From NCBI GenBank assembly GCA_000310025.1, contig FN648673.1, positions 19,893 through 83,892 of the forward strand: a stretch of DNA of 64,000 nucleotides, given 5' to 3'. The DNA comes from Ectocarpus siliculosus (taxonomy: Eukaryota; Sar; Phaeophyceae; Ectocarpales; Ectocarpaceae). How positions within the stretch are numbered: position 1 is the stretch's first letter; every line of letters begins with the position of its first letter. Made by a program: the position numbers and the translations under genes. Positions 54,371 to 64,000 of this stretch are shown in pieces. The notes beneath the pieces were generated by a model. The model was not told where the DNA came from and searched no databases. It worked only from the letters and a program-made list of their open reading frames with translations.

Positions 54371-54446
54371 AAATTAAAGACACTCAGTTAGTTAGGTAGG
54401 CCTACTGTACTCTACATAATCGAAAATTGGGGTAATTTTCTTCAAT

Positions 54447-54701
54447 TTGGGGGGGGGCGGGGACATATCCCCATGTATCCTCGGGTTTTCCGCCGACGCG
54501 TCGACGCTTCGGCGTCCCGCCCTCGCATGGTTTGCATTATCGCTGGCGCTGAGTAGCTGTGGAGATCGCAGAGAGATGGCAGACACGCCGTACAATACAG
54601 GGTCGTCTTCGCAATGTTCTCATGCATACCCCCACGAGAATCGAGGAGCAGCCGCTAGCCCGCCAGTCGACCGTGTAGCCTATTGGTCAAGTCAAACGTA
54701 A
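54447..54701 (+). CDS. Small ORF shared by both CATG-array elements (84 codons)
   Basis: Counterpart of 45774-46025 minus. The only visible codon difference besides the G run is synonymous (att/ata for Ile). Expression unproven. Confidence 0.2.
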   Translation: MGGGGDISPCILGFSADASTLRRPALAWFALSLALSSCGDRREMADTPYNTGSSSQCSHAYPHENRGAAASPPVDRVAYWSSQT

Positions 54702-55424
54702 GAAGACGAACGCTACGAGTAGATTTGCGAGACTGTGTTCCCTTTCGTGCAGTGCTAGAAGCAGCAATTATTCCATGGGCGTTCATGAAACATTTCATGG
54801 ATGTTCATGGGCTTTCATGAAACTTTTCATGAACGTTCATGGATGTTCATGAAACTTTTCATGAACGTTCATGGATGTTCATGAACTGTTTCATGGACGT
54901 TCATGGGCTTTCATGAAATGTTTCATGGACGTTCATGAAACATTCCATGGACGTTCATGGATGTTCATGAAATATTTCATGAAAGACCATGGACGTCCAT
55001 GAAACATTCCATGGACGTTCATGGGCTATCATGACATTTGTTTTCATGAACGTTCATGGGCGTTCATGAAACATGTCATGAACGTTCATGAAAGCATGTC
55101 ATGAACGTCATCAACGTCCATGAAATTATTCCATGAAATGTTTCATGACAAGGAGTGAAATTATTTCATGGAAAGTTTCATGACAAAAATGTCATGGACA
55201 TCCATGGAGCTTTTCACGGAATGCCGTGAAAAGTTTCATGGAATTCCATGGACTTCCACGGAATTCCATGAAATGTTTCATGAAAGACCATGGAAGTCCA
55301 TGAAATTCCATGGACTTCCGTGGTCTTTCATGAAGCATTTCATGGAAGACCATGGAAGTCCATGAAACGGTTTCATGGAAGTCCATGGAAGTCCATGGAA
55401 GTCCATGGACTTCCATGAAACTCT

Positions 55425-55835
55425 TCATGTAAAAGTACGAAAATGTACAAGCCCCCACATGATGGAGCCCGGAGTCCCTGCAGCGGTGGTGCTATCACTA
55501 CCATCAGCATCGCCGGCGCCGCTTCCGCCTTCTGGCTCTTCGGCGATGGTATCCATGACTCCCGAACCTGTTTTGTCGTCCTCGGATGTAGTTCCGCCCT
55601 CGCCTTCACGCGAGAACCGGCCTGATGAATCGCGTGAGCGTCCACGCCCGCGCTGTTGAACCAGGCGGGGTTTTGGGCAGGGACGCCCGCGCAGAATGTC
55701 TGCAATGCCCTTGTCTTTGGAACTAAGAACACTGACTGCGTGGCGGCGCCAGACTTCGAAGCCTGTGCCGTTGAATTTTCCGACCGCTTTCATAAGCTTG
55801 TCGATACCGTTGCTAGCAGACGGTGAATCTCCCAT
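55425..55835 (-). pseudogene. gag: Ty1/copia Gag N-terminal region, truncated
   Basis: From ATG at 55835 the frame encodes a start with KFNGTGFEVWRRHAVSVL and KDKGIADIL, matching the copia Gag pattern 'L-x-G-x-N/G-F/Y-x2-W-x6-L' of the UBN2/gag-polypeptide families. A Gly/Ser/Glu-rich stretch follows (ARG-rich GRGRSRDSSGRF, then EEPEGGSGAGDADGSD). The frame runs into the end of CATG element copy 2 at about 55449, which cuts the gene; no protease, integrase or RT of copia type is in the window. Capsid function is inferred from the family. Confidence 0.65.
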
Positions 55836-57055
55836 GCTGCTGCTTTCTCGAATGTTGAACGAGTCGATGACGTGTGTTGAATATCGCGTGAATAGTTGAC
55901 AGTCCCGCGTATGACGTAAGTACCGCTAATTTGCGTGTATCTCATTATTCTCGGCGATGAATGCCAGTGGTGGTGCTGACGGCGATAAATGCCGATGTAG
56001 TGGCAAGCGTCTCTTGTGTGCGTGCCTATATCTTGGCTAAGCTGCTGAAGAACCTGCCGAACTAACGGTTTGTGTATCGTTTACCTGATGTCCCGTCGAA
56101 CTCAGGTCTTTCCTTCTCGAAAAATGCCGCGAAAAAATGCGGAGAAATTACGATGTCTCTGAATAACGATCCCCCTATGGACGGGTAGACGTTGGGGGTA
56201 GCTAGATGAACGCTTAGAACTTACAAAGCGCGTAGAACGTGAATGGACGACCCAGAAAAAGTCGGGGATGAAGCCGACGAACTCGATGGAAGTCCTCACG
56301 TGTCCCGAAGAAGAAGTGCTGGCCAGCGGTAGATTCTTCGGAACTCGATGCGTTGTGCCGATCTTGGGCTGTACGCGACGCTTGTGCAGATGATGCTGCT
56401 GTTGATGCTCCCCCTTGCTGTGATGTGACGAGAGCTGATAACCTGTTGTAATGTAGAGCTCGAGGCTCTAACCTGTTGGGATGTAACCTTTGTGATAGGT
56501 GTATCCCTGGCAGTGGCCACTGTGTAGTAACAGTGTGCAGAGGCTCACAGAGTGACTGCAAAGTACACTTGTGTTGTAGACCAGATGATATGGTTGTATT
56601 GGCGCTTAGTTGGCCGAAAGCCAGAAGAGAGAAAGGAGAAGAAGAAGAGACTGAACGAGTGGGGGCGAGCACCACGGGGGCGAGCCATTCACCGTCATCA
56701 CGGAAAGGAAACACACACGGGCTATTGCAACGTACCGATCACCGTAACAGACGGTCACTCCGACCTATGGCAACGTTTCTTGAATATGCTACAGGACAAT
56801 CGTCCGATGTACCATACTTCTATGGTTCAATGTATAACCCGTAGGTGTGTACAATGATCCGATTACTGAGTCAACATACCGAAGACTATTCCGGTAATAC
56901 TCCTTAGATGAATACCTACTTACTGTTGTTTACAGCAGTGCAAACTCTAATGACTGACATTGAGTATTCCAACACCTTCTTCCCGCCCCTACAAATCCTC
57001 TCCCCTTCTTCTTCTTCCCTTCCTCCCGGACACTCACCACCATCCGTCATGGATG
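55836..57055. other. Possible leader of the copia element (minus), otherwise unassigned
   Basis: Upstream of the copia gag ATG. A donor-like 'tttgtaagttc' (minus, near 56222) and protein-like minus frames (56102-56714) occur, but no LTR pair or primer site was found. Confidence 0.3.
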
Positions 57056-57090
57056 TTGGCCCCCAGCCCCATTGGGGGGCGGGGGGCCAA
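57056..57090. repeat. GC-rich 15-bp hairpin
   Basis: ttggcccccagcccc and ggggcggggggccaa pair with one mismatch around a 5-nt loop. Confidence 0.8.
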
Positions 57091-58157
57091 TCCTTAACCC
57101 TAGTTCTAGCATACTCGAGGCAAAAATTATTGAGAAAACGTCCCTGCTGACCCAGGTCTTACCAATCCATCACCCTGAACATATTAGTATACCACTCATG
57201 ACACCTAGCCCCGACGCGATTTCGCAGCCCTCCAAACCTTAACGCTGGGTTTGCAAGCTGCCGTACACAAACACATCTGTTATAAGCCCATCCGAAACAA
57301 ACGCCGCCAACGGATACCATTGTTCTAGCGCTTGGATCCCCATACCGGGAAAAAAACCAAGCAGCTAAACTTGACCGTCTTTGCGTCATCGAGGAACTCT
57401 TGAGAGCATCTTTGCCGTTCTTTGGTTGTGCGCACAAGTTTTCACAGCAACAGCAACGTTCGGATCAACATGAATGTAGCACGGTTACATGCTGATCCAG
57501 CACCAACAACCGCACCAGGATGCAGTTACCAAACCGGCAAGAAGCAGATCTCAGAATCCGCTACGCTGACGTTTTTCTTGGACCCACCACACTTGCCTGA
57601 GACTACGCTGGTTGTACGGCAGCACCTATCGTGCTATCTACATACGCATACCTCGTAGCGACAACACAGGCTGCGTTGGCGCTACCGCCACGACAACAAC
57701 AATGTTCAAAAGGTTCATTCAAAGGAAAGCGTACCCGACTCGTAGATATGACAAAGGCTGCAAAGGCTAAAAAACAAAGCAACACACGTTTCGTTTTGAC
57801 TTCCCACCGCCGGCAGCCGATGTAAATAACGCTTTCTGTTCGGCTATCTGTCTCCTCTATCGCGGTTTCCCAAAATCGTTTGATCCCTCTTGCTCTCTAA
57901 CCTCCATCAATTAACGAAAACACAACTATAAGCCGCTCCATCAAACACGCGACCCAACAAAAACTACAAAATCAACCGCATGGAGAGGGCAGCAGTGCTG
58001 AAACGCCTCCGTTGCTCTGTCTCAGAGCATTTCGGCACTCGGCCTGTCCAGCACGGCTGTAGCACACTAGCCTCAACCAAGTCGGCAAAGCGAGCGTCGC
58101 CAAGCTCAAGAAAACGCTGTCTTCATTTCAGGCCTCCCAAAGTTCGGTAGTAGTATC
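57091..58157. other. No recognised gene
   Basis: Frames at 57422-57825 lack domains. A small hairpin lies at about 57990-58036 (gtgctgaaa with tttcggcac, enclosing ctctg/cagag). Confidence 0.35.
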
Positions 58158-58374
58158 AGGAAGCTCTCTGCATGCTTTGACCATTCTCCGCCAGCACCTT
58201 TTCCACGTGGGCCAGCATCGCCAGTTCTTGCGGAGAGCTTCCCAACGCCACCTGAGGGGGGAAAACGAAAAGCATCAACGAGATACAATGGGTTAACAGC
58301 AGCTTTTCATGTTCGAGAAAACACTCGGCGATGCAAGCCCGGGCAGGTCCCTGGGGGGGACTCTGGAGGGCCAA
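58156..58374 (-). CDS. Possible last exon, unknown protein
   Basis: The minus frame ends LAMLAHVEKVLAENGQSMQRAS and stop, with a strong pyrimidine tract and acceptor (ttttcccccctcag) at about 58251-58264 just before VALGSSPQEL. The codons after the acceptor mostly end in G or C. The exon would be about 93 nt; upstream exons were not found. Confidence 0.3.
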   Translation of the reverse strand: MALQSPPQGPARACIAECFLEHEKLLLTHCISLMLFVFPPQVALGSSPQELAMLAHVEKVLAENGQSMQRAS

Positions 58375-58649
58375 GTGCTGGGTTTTATTCTATTCCAGTC
58401 ACCGCGTTGTTTCTCTGCCCCGGGTGTTTCAAGTATAGTGCGGGTTTCTTTTTTCGTCCTTGGGAACACCGGAAACAGCACAAAAAAAACAGCAGCACGA
58501 GGCAACAGCGGCAGTGGCACAACGATCCTGCTGTCCTCACCTCTCCCGCCCCACCGTAATGCAGAGGAAGGTGCTCGGATGGAATGACCTTGAGCATCTC
58601 CTCTCCCACATTGGCGACGGGCAACAGATCAGTCTTTTTCTTGGGGGCC

Positions 58650-59100
58650 TCGATCGCTTGAAATTTCTAGTAGGGGCGTTGGCAGTTGAAGAACTTGTGT
58701 CGCCCCCTTTTGTTTTTGCCCAGGTATGATAAAGTGTCCTTCCCATGGGGTACACCCGTGTTTTTGTTCTTCCGTGACCCATTTTTGCTGAACTACTCTA
58801 TATCGTATGCCGACTCGCCGCCCAGTCGGAGATTCTATCTTCAAGAAAGTTTTTTTTTGTTGTCAATGTGCTGGAGATTTTTAGTGGTGCAATAAATACA
58901 TCGCTGCCAGGGGATACGTGAACGTCGGAAACTGATGCCGAGTAGTAAAGCAGCAACTTTGAACATTAGAACGCCTCCACGGGTGTACCCCATGGGAAGG
59001 ACACTTTATCATACCTGGGCAAAAACAAAAGGGGGCGACACAAACGAGGCTACAGCCAACGTCCCTACTACATATTTCAAGCGATTCATGACCCTCGTCA
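58650..59100. repeat. Inverted repeat: 66-bp perfect core within ~120-bp diverged arms
   Basis: 58695-58760 and 58978-59043 are exact reverse complements over 66 bp; outside this, similarity continues to about 58645 and 59095 with substitutions. Both arms translate in an open frame pointing away from each other to RVYPMGRTLYHTWAKTKGGD followed by T(S/N)...TAN(A/V)PT..FKR. The spacer is about 217 bp. Confidence 0.85.
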
Positions 59101-59359
59101 TTCAACGTCAAGCACGCAGTAGGTGCCTCACCGCAAGGTCTCGCCTCTCTAGAGACGAGCCACCATGCGGTGTCAAATCAGGTACAAGTATGAGCACCTG
59201 TGGCAACCCGTACGGAAAATAGGGCCAACAGAAACAAAACAATACTGAAAATGCAACCAAGGCATGAGGCGGGTCGCAGAACATTCGCAGAGCACAATAC
59301 GCACGACATCCAAAGAAGGAAAAGGCTCTTGTGCAGCACTCAGTCCGTCATCCTGTCAC

Positions 59360-59522
59360 CTTCCACAAGACCTCCATGCAGTACACGTAGTGGTCCAGCA
59401 GTTCCGACTTTGTGATGCCCAGCCTCTTGTCAGACATGCCAGGGCTCTCGTAGTAAGTCACCCGCCTATCCTTGTCCGGGAGGTGAAAGCAGTGGGCGTA
59501 CTTGATCTTTATTACCGCGAAC
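59360..59522 (-). CDS. Possible internal exon, unknown protein
   Basis: The minus strand between acceptor 'caacaacag' and donor 'aag|gtgaca' reads FAVIKIKYAHCFHLPDKD, then RRVTYYESPGMSDKRLG and ELLDHYVYCMEVLWK, with mostly G/C-ending codons and a natural amino-acid mix. Without splicing the frame stops at TGA 59350-59348. The opposite strand is also open (59264-59800), so strand choice is a judgement. No family recognised. Confidence 0.4.
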
Positions 59523-59529
59523 CTGTTGT

Positions 59530-60554
59530 TGCGGGAGTTTCGGAGAGGACGGCAATGCTGGGGCTGAGAAAAAAGGAGTTCCTTGTACGCACTGGCCGAG
59601 TACCAAAAAGCTTAGGGATATGTCGGTCCACAATGGAGCGACCAAAGGGTGCACGACCACGCGAGCTGTACGTGCAGCACACACCAACAGACCAAAGGCA
59701 TGAAATGAACTGCCCAAGGTACTACGACTTGCCGTCTCCATCCGATCCCATCGATCATGTCGCCACCAATTTCGCCGGAAAAAGGGCGAGGGAACCGTAA
59801 CTGAGCCAGCGCTTCCAAATGTACACGCGAAGGCCTTGAACAGCACCCATGTGCATTCGAGTCATGGTGAGTCCCTGACTGGAACCGATGAGGTCATAAA
59901 CGGCAACAACAACAACAACATCCTTCCCAAGAGAACAACATACTACTCGAGAGCAATCCTCGTTACGACCACCGCTCAAAGAATCTCCGTCGTACTAGTA
60001 CATCGAGGCAGGGCTTACCATAGAAGCAAACTTTCTTGGACGGGTGCCTTGGACAATCATAAAATTAATCCAAACACAGACATTCCACCGCAGTCTTCGA
60101 CATACGTATTAACAGCGTAACAGCACCTCCTCATCCGCCCCCCCCCCTCGACTGCTGTGTGCTGCATCCAATCCAACACCCTCGTATTCGGCATGAGGCA
60201 CGCGGCAAATTTGGATGCTTGTAGTGCGGTACATTCCCCTAAGACTTGAGGTATTCCTAAACAGGAGGTCAAGGCTACAATAGCAGCTCCTCCGCCATCG
60301 AAGAAAATTAGCGCCCAAGTAATCCCTGCTCTTTGCGGCAAAGCCACATATTGGAAAGCGATGGCAGGAGTGTCGCTCACCATGTTGTGCCAAACGGGCT
60401 GCCTGCAATGTTCACCGCAGGTTCAGTCACTCAATTCGATCTGGGGTGTGCTCAGCTCCATGCTGCGGGTGCCAAAACGCAGAAATTTGGGCCACCCTGT
60501 AACGGTATCTCTATCTCTGCACCAAAAACGACGGGTGGACTCCCGTGATCTCAC
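59530..60554. other. No firm gene
   Basis: A minus frame at 60057-60383 (ITWALIFFDGGGAAIV, then GECTALQASKFAACL) faintly recalls RNase H but the Asp-Glu spacing is too short. Confidence 0.3.
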
Positions 60555-60698
60555 TTGGGGTGGGGTCTGTCGAGGATGGTGTCCGCCTCGGTTTCCTTCC
60601 TCCAGTCTAGCGTGGATTCCCACCTCGCCCAAGCTTTGGCCACGTCCATGCTCTCGGCCAGCAGGAAGCGGTGCGGCATCGGTGCCAGAGAGGACCCA
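60555..60698 (-). CDS. Exon of a Sec14-like (CRAL-TRIO N-terminal) protein
   Basis: A 144-nt minus-strand exon between acceptor 'aaaaccta g' (cctag at 60699-60703) and donor 'ccccaa|gtgaga'. It reads MPHRFLLAESMDVAKAWARW then ESTLDWRKETEADTILDRPH, matching the CRAL-TRIO N pattern 'RFL-A-x3-DV-x-KA-x6-L-x-WRKE-x2-D-x-IL-x-P'. Codons are strongly G/C-ending. This domain precedes the lipid-binding CRAL-TRIO fold in Sec14-type transfer proteins. Neither the lipid-binding domain nor other exons were found in the flanks, so it may be an isolated exon or a pseudogene. Confidence 0.55.
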
Positions 60699-60703
60699 CT
60701 AGG

Positions 60704-61463
60704 TTTTTTGGCGGGGGAGGCGGGGATGAGCACAAAGGAGCTAAGTCAACGTTTGGGACAGGGCGGAAAGCAGAAGGAGTCAAAAATCGACACGACGAAA
60801 AAGGGGGCCTAGCGGGACCAAAAAATGGGCATCAATGCTGGCTGCCCATCGCGTAACCGCACTAAACCCACATCGACAGCAGTGCAAGGGCAATATTTGC
60901 ATTGAAAAAGTTGTAGCGTTCACACGGCTGGAACATGCCGCGGCTGGGCGATGGTACATCAATCCAGACCAACCAAAACAAACAAGTTGAAACCCTGAAT
61001 AGCTCTGCCGTGCAGCTCCTACATTCAGCACCTGCAAGGGAAAACCAGAGGCCGTGGCGGACCGTGTTACATGTATGCATGCATACATCATGCCGTTGTC
61101 TCCACTACAATACTACCCCACACCCACCAACACGTGCGCAACACGGTACACGTTCGGTTCAAAGACGGTGTCATCTACACTATTGCCCCCAAACGAGAAT
61201 ACAAATGGTCAGAGTGCTCGGCCAATCATTGCTCCAGAACAGTACAGGGAGCTGGATGGAGAAATATTTTAGTCGGCCCAAGCAGATAGAAACGCGGTAA
61301 GTGTGCTTCGAATACCTGGGAGGGGGGTAAAACAACTTGTCGATGTCCTCCGTAGCCCGTGTCGCCTCGCTCATTCTTCGCCCATCTCATCTCAGCAAAA
61401 GCACTTGGGCCTGCATAGGGCCCGAAGGCTGCTCAATAAAAATACAACAGCAGTGTCGGGGGC
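60704..61463. other. No firm gene
   Basis: A plus frame at 61130-61290 (HVRFKDGVIYTIAPKREYKW) looks protein-like but is short and lacks splice context. Confidence 0.3.
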
Positions 61464-64000
61464 CTGGAAGTAGGCCTATGGCGACAACAAGCCCACCACC
61501 ACGGCCACAACCCACACACAGTTTATGTGTGTGGTTTCGGCATTGACACTTGTTCATGCGTAACTCACCCACAGGCAACAACCCTCGTAAGTTGCGCTGT
61601 GGCGAAAACAAGCCCACCACCACGGCCGCCACACACTGTATAAGTGTGTGGTTTCGGCATTTACACTTCTGTATTCATGCGTGTATCACCCACAGGTAAC
61701 AACCCTGGTAAGTAGCGCTGTTGCGAAAACAAGACCACCATCACGGCCACCTCACACTATACAAGTGTGTGGTTTCGGCATTCACCTTCTGCGCTCATGC
61801 GTGACTCGCCCACAGGCAATAACCCTGGAACTAGGCCTATGGCGACAACAAGCCCACCACCACGGCCACAACCCACACACAGTTTATGTCTGTGGTTCCG
61901 GCATTTATACTCCTGTGTTCATGCGTAACTCGCCCACAGGCAACAACCCTGGTGAGTAGCGTGGTGGCGAAAACAAGCCCACCACCACGGCCGCCACACA
62001 CTATTTTGGTGTGTGGTTTCGGCATTTACACCTCTGTGTTCAGGCGTGAATCGCTCACAGCCGACAATCCTGACAGGTAGCGCTGTGGCGAAAACAAACC
62101 CACCACCACGGCCGCCTCACAGAGTTTATGTGTGTGGTTTTGGCATTCATACTTCGTATTCATTCGTGACTCTCCCACGGGCAACAATCCTGAGAGGTAG
62201 CGCCGTAGCGAAAACAAGCCCACCACCACGGCCGCCTCACATAGTTTATGTGTGTGGTTTCGGCATTCACACTTCTGCATTCATGCGTGACTCTCCCACG
62301 GACAACAACCCTGGAAGTAGCGCCGTAGCGAAAACAAGGGCACCACCACGGCCGCCACACACTATTTATGTGTGTGGTTTCGGCATTTACACCTCTGTGT
62401 TCAGGCGTGATTCGCTCACAGACGACAATCCTGAGAGGTAGCGCTGTGGTCAAAGCAAGCCCACCACCACGGCCGCCTCACACAGTTTATGTGTGTGGTT
62501 TTCGCATTCACACTTCTGAAATCATGCGTGATTCGCCCACGGGCGACAATTCTGGTAGGTAGCGTGGTTGGGAAAACAAATGCACGACCACGGCCACCTC
62601 ACACTATATATGTGTGTGGTTTTGGCATTTACACCTCTGTATTCATGTGTAACTCGCCCACAGGTAACAACCCTGGTGAGTAGCGCTGTTGCGAAAACAA
62701 GACCACCACCACGGCCACCTCACACTATATAAGTGTGTGGTTTCGGCATTTACCCTTCTGCGCTCATGCGTGACTCGCCCACAGGCAACAACCCTGGAAG
62801 TAGGCCTATGGCGACAACAAGCCCACCACCACGGCCACAACCCACACACAGTTTATGTGTGTGGTTTCGGCATTGACACTTGTTCATGCGTAACTCACCC
62901 ACAGGCAACAACCCTCGTAAGTTGCGCTGTGGCGAAAACAAGCCCCCCACCACGGCCGCCACACACTGTATAAGTGTGTGGTTTCGGCATTTACACTTCT
63001 GTATTCATGCGTGTATCACCCACAGGTAACAACCCTGGTAAGTAGCGCTGTTGCGAAAACAAGACCACCACCACGGCCACCTCACACTATATAAGTGTGT
63101 GGTTTCGGCATTTACCTTCTGCGTTCATGAGTGACTCGCCCACAGGCAACAACCCTGGAAGTAGGCCTATGGCGACAACAAGCCCACCACCACGGCCACA
63201 ACCCACACACAGTTTATGTCTGTGGTTTCGGCATTCACACTTCTGTATTCGTGCGTGACTCTCCCACGGGCAACAATCCTGAGAGGTAGCGCCGTAGCGA
63301 AAACAAGCCCACCACCACGGCCGCCTCACATAGTTTTGGTGTGTGGTTTCGGCATTCACACTTCTGTATTCATGCGTGACTCTCCCACGGGCAACAACCC
63401 TGAGAGGTAGCGCCGTAGCGAAAACAAGCCCACCACCACGGCCGCCTCACATAGTTTATGTGTGTGGTTTTCGCATTCACACTTCTGAAATCATGCGTGA
63501 TTCGCCCACGGGCGACAATTCTGGTAGGTAGCGCTGTTGTGAAAACAAGTGCACGACCACGGCGACCTCACACTATATATGTGTGTGGTTTCGGCATTTA
63601 CACCTCTGTATTCATGTGTAACTCGCCCACAGGTAACAACCCTGGTAAGTAGCGCTGTTGCGAAAACAAGACCACCACCACGGCCACCTCACACTCTATA
63701 AGTGTGTGGTTTCGGCATTTACCCTTCTGCGCTCATGCGTGACTCGCCCACAGGCAACAACCCGGGAAGTAGGCCTATGGCGACAACAAGCCCACCACCA
63801 CGGCCACAACCCACACACAGTTTATGTGTGTGGTTTCGGCATTGACACTTGTTCATGCGTAACTCACCCACAGGCAACAACCCTCGTAAGTTGCGCTGTG
63901 GCGAAAACAAGCCCACCACCACGGCCACAACCCACACACGATTTATGTGTGTGGTTTCGGCATTTACACTTCTGTATTCATGCGTGAATCACCCACAGGC
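61464..64000 (-). repeat. Satellite family A, block 5 (inverted), with higher-order repeats, runs off window
   Basis: About 21 monomers, 117-123 bp apart by the 'gtggtttcggcatt' landmark (for example 61648, 61769, 61892, 62013, 62134, 62254, 62374, 62495, 62616). It is the reverse complement of blocks 1-4. Nearly all hairpins are of the ccacacac/gtgtgtgg class. Multi-monomer segments recur: 'ctggaagtaggcctatggcg'-type starts at 61464, 62794, 63154 and 63763. Confidence 0.93.

Larger units (their letters stand above)
53469..55449 (+). mobile_element. CATG-array element, copy 2 (long form)
   Basis: Left terminus 'cagtcatgtacattatag', array 53500-53638 plus gap plus 53785-54005, core about 54010-54775, array 54776-55425, right terminus ending aaaatgtac near 55449. 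Both termini read tgtacatt(a/t)t(a/c)gta inward, so they are short inverted repeats. The core includes about 300 bp (54152-54445) missing from copy 1. The left flank is satellite C and the right flank is a copia gag gene, so no target duplication can be read. Confidence 0.75.

Noticed and set aside
60057-60383. RNase H-like fragment (FFDGGGAAIV ... GECTAL)
   Set aside because: The Asp-to-Glu distance is about half the normal spacing and other catalytic residues are missing.
61648-63987. Many 60-140-codon frames repeating similar peptides
   Set aside because: Direct translation of family A monomers.
61464-64000. CRISPR-like array
   Set aside because: Units are ~121 bp with no short repeat/unique spacer pattern; the window is eukaryotic and the array is a satellite.

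Overview
The window is eukaryotic and dominated by repeats. The evidence is a Ty3-type LTR retrotransposon, remnants of Helitron and copia elements, large satellite arrays, and a few scattered gene pieces with GT-AG introns of about 60-70 nt and G/C-ending codons. There are no operons, rRNA genes or convincing tRNA genes. A protist or alga with a repeat-rich, pericentromere- or subtelomere-like region fits best; the species cannot be fixed from the sequence. A run of exactly 100 N (53639-53738) marks an assembly gap.

Layout. 1-6995: a nearly complete Ty3-type element cut by the left window edge: gag, then protease-RT-RNase H after one in-frame TGA, then integrase in the +1 frame, a structured 3' untranslated region, a hairpin, a polypurine tract and a 168-bp 3' LTR. 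7-9 kb: a short direct repeat, a GC-rich broken coding piece and a decayed Helitron Rep/helicase fragment. 9.9-12.6 kb: satellite family B. 13-19.6 kb: mostly unassigned, with one broken coding remnant and dispersed repeats. 19.6-20.6 kb: the best candidate host gene (minus strand, short introns). 20.8-21.9 kb: an element with terminal inverted repeats. 22-28 kb: mostly unassigned, plus short tandem repeats and a second family B block. 28.9-40.2 kb: satellite family A blocks mixed with dispersed LTR-like repeats E and G. 41.1-45.5 kb: three tandem copies of a 1.3-1.6 kb unit. 45.5-46.7 and 53.5-55.4 kb: two copies, in opposite orientation, of an element whose ends are arrays of CATG palindromes. 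46.8-47.6 kb: family A again. 49.3-53.5 kb: satellite family C, interrupted by a 1455-bp element with Tc1/mariner-like ends and one zinc-ligand-rich ORF. 55.4-61.4 kb: a copia gag start, a long inverted repeat and isolated exons, one resembling a CRAL-TRIO (Sec14) N-terminal domain. 61.46-64 kb: family A, reverse orientation, with higher-order organisation.

Most notable: (1) family A monomers (about 121 bp) each hold a 12-bp hairpin with a conserved 3-nt purine bulge, and two monomer classes differ by a compensatory base-pair change; (2) the CATG-array elements; (3) the Ty3 element joins gag and pol across a single TGA followed at once by a stable stem, and then needs a second recoding step before integrase. 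Functions suggested for these are inference.
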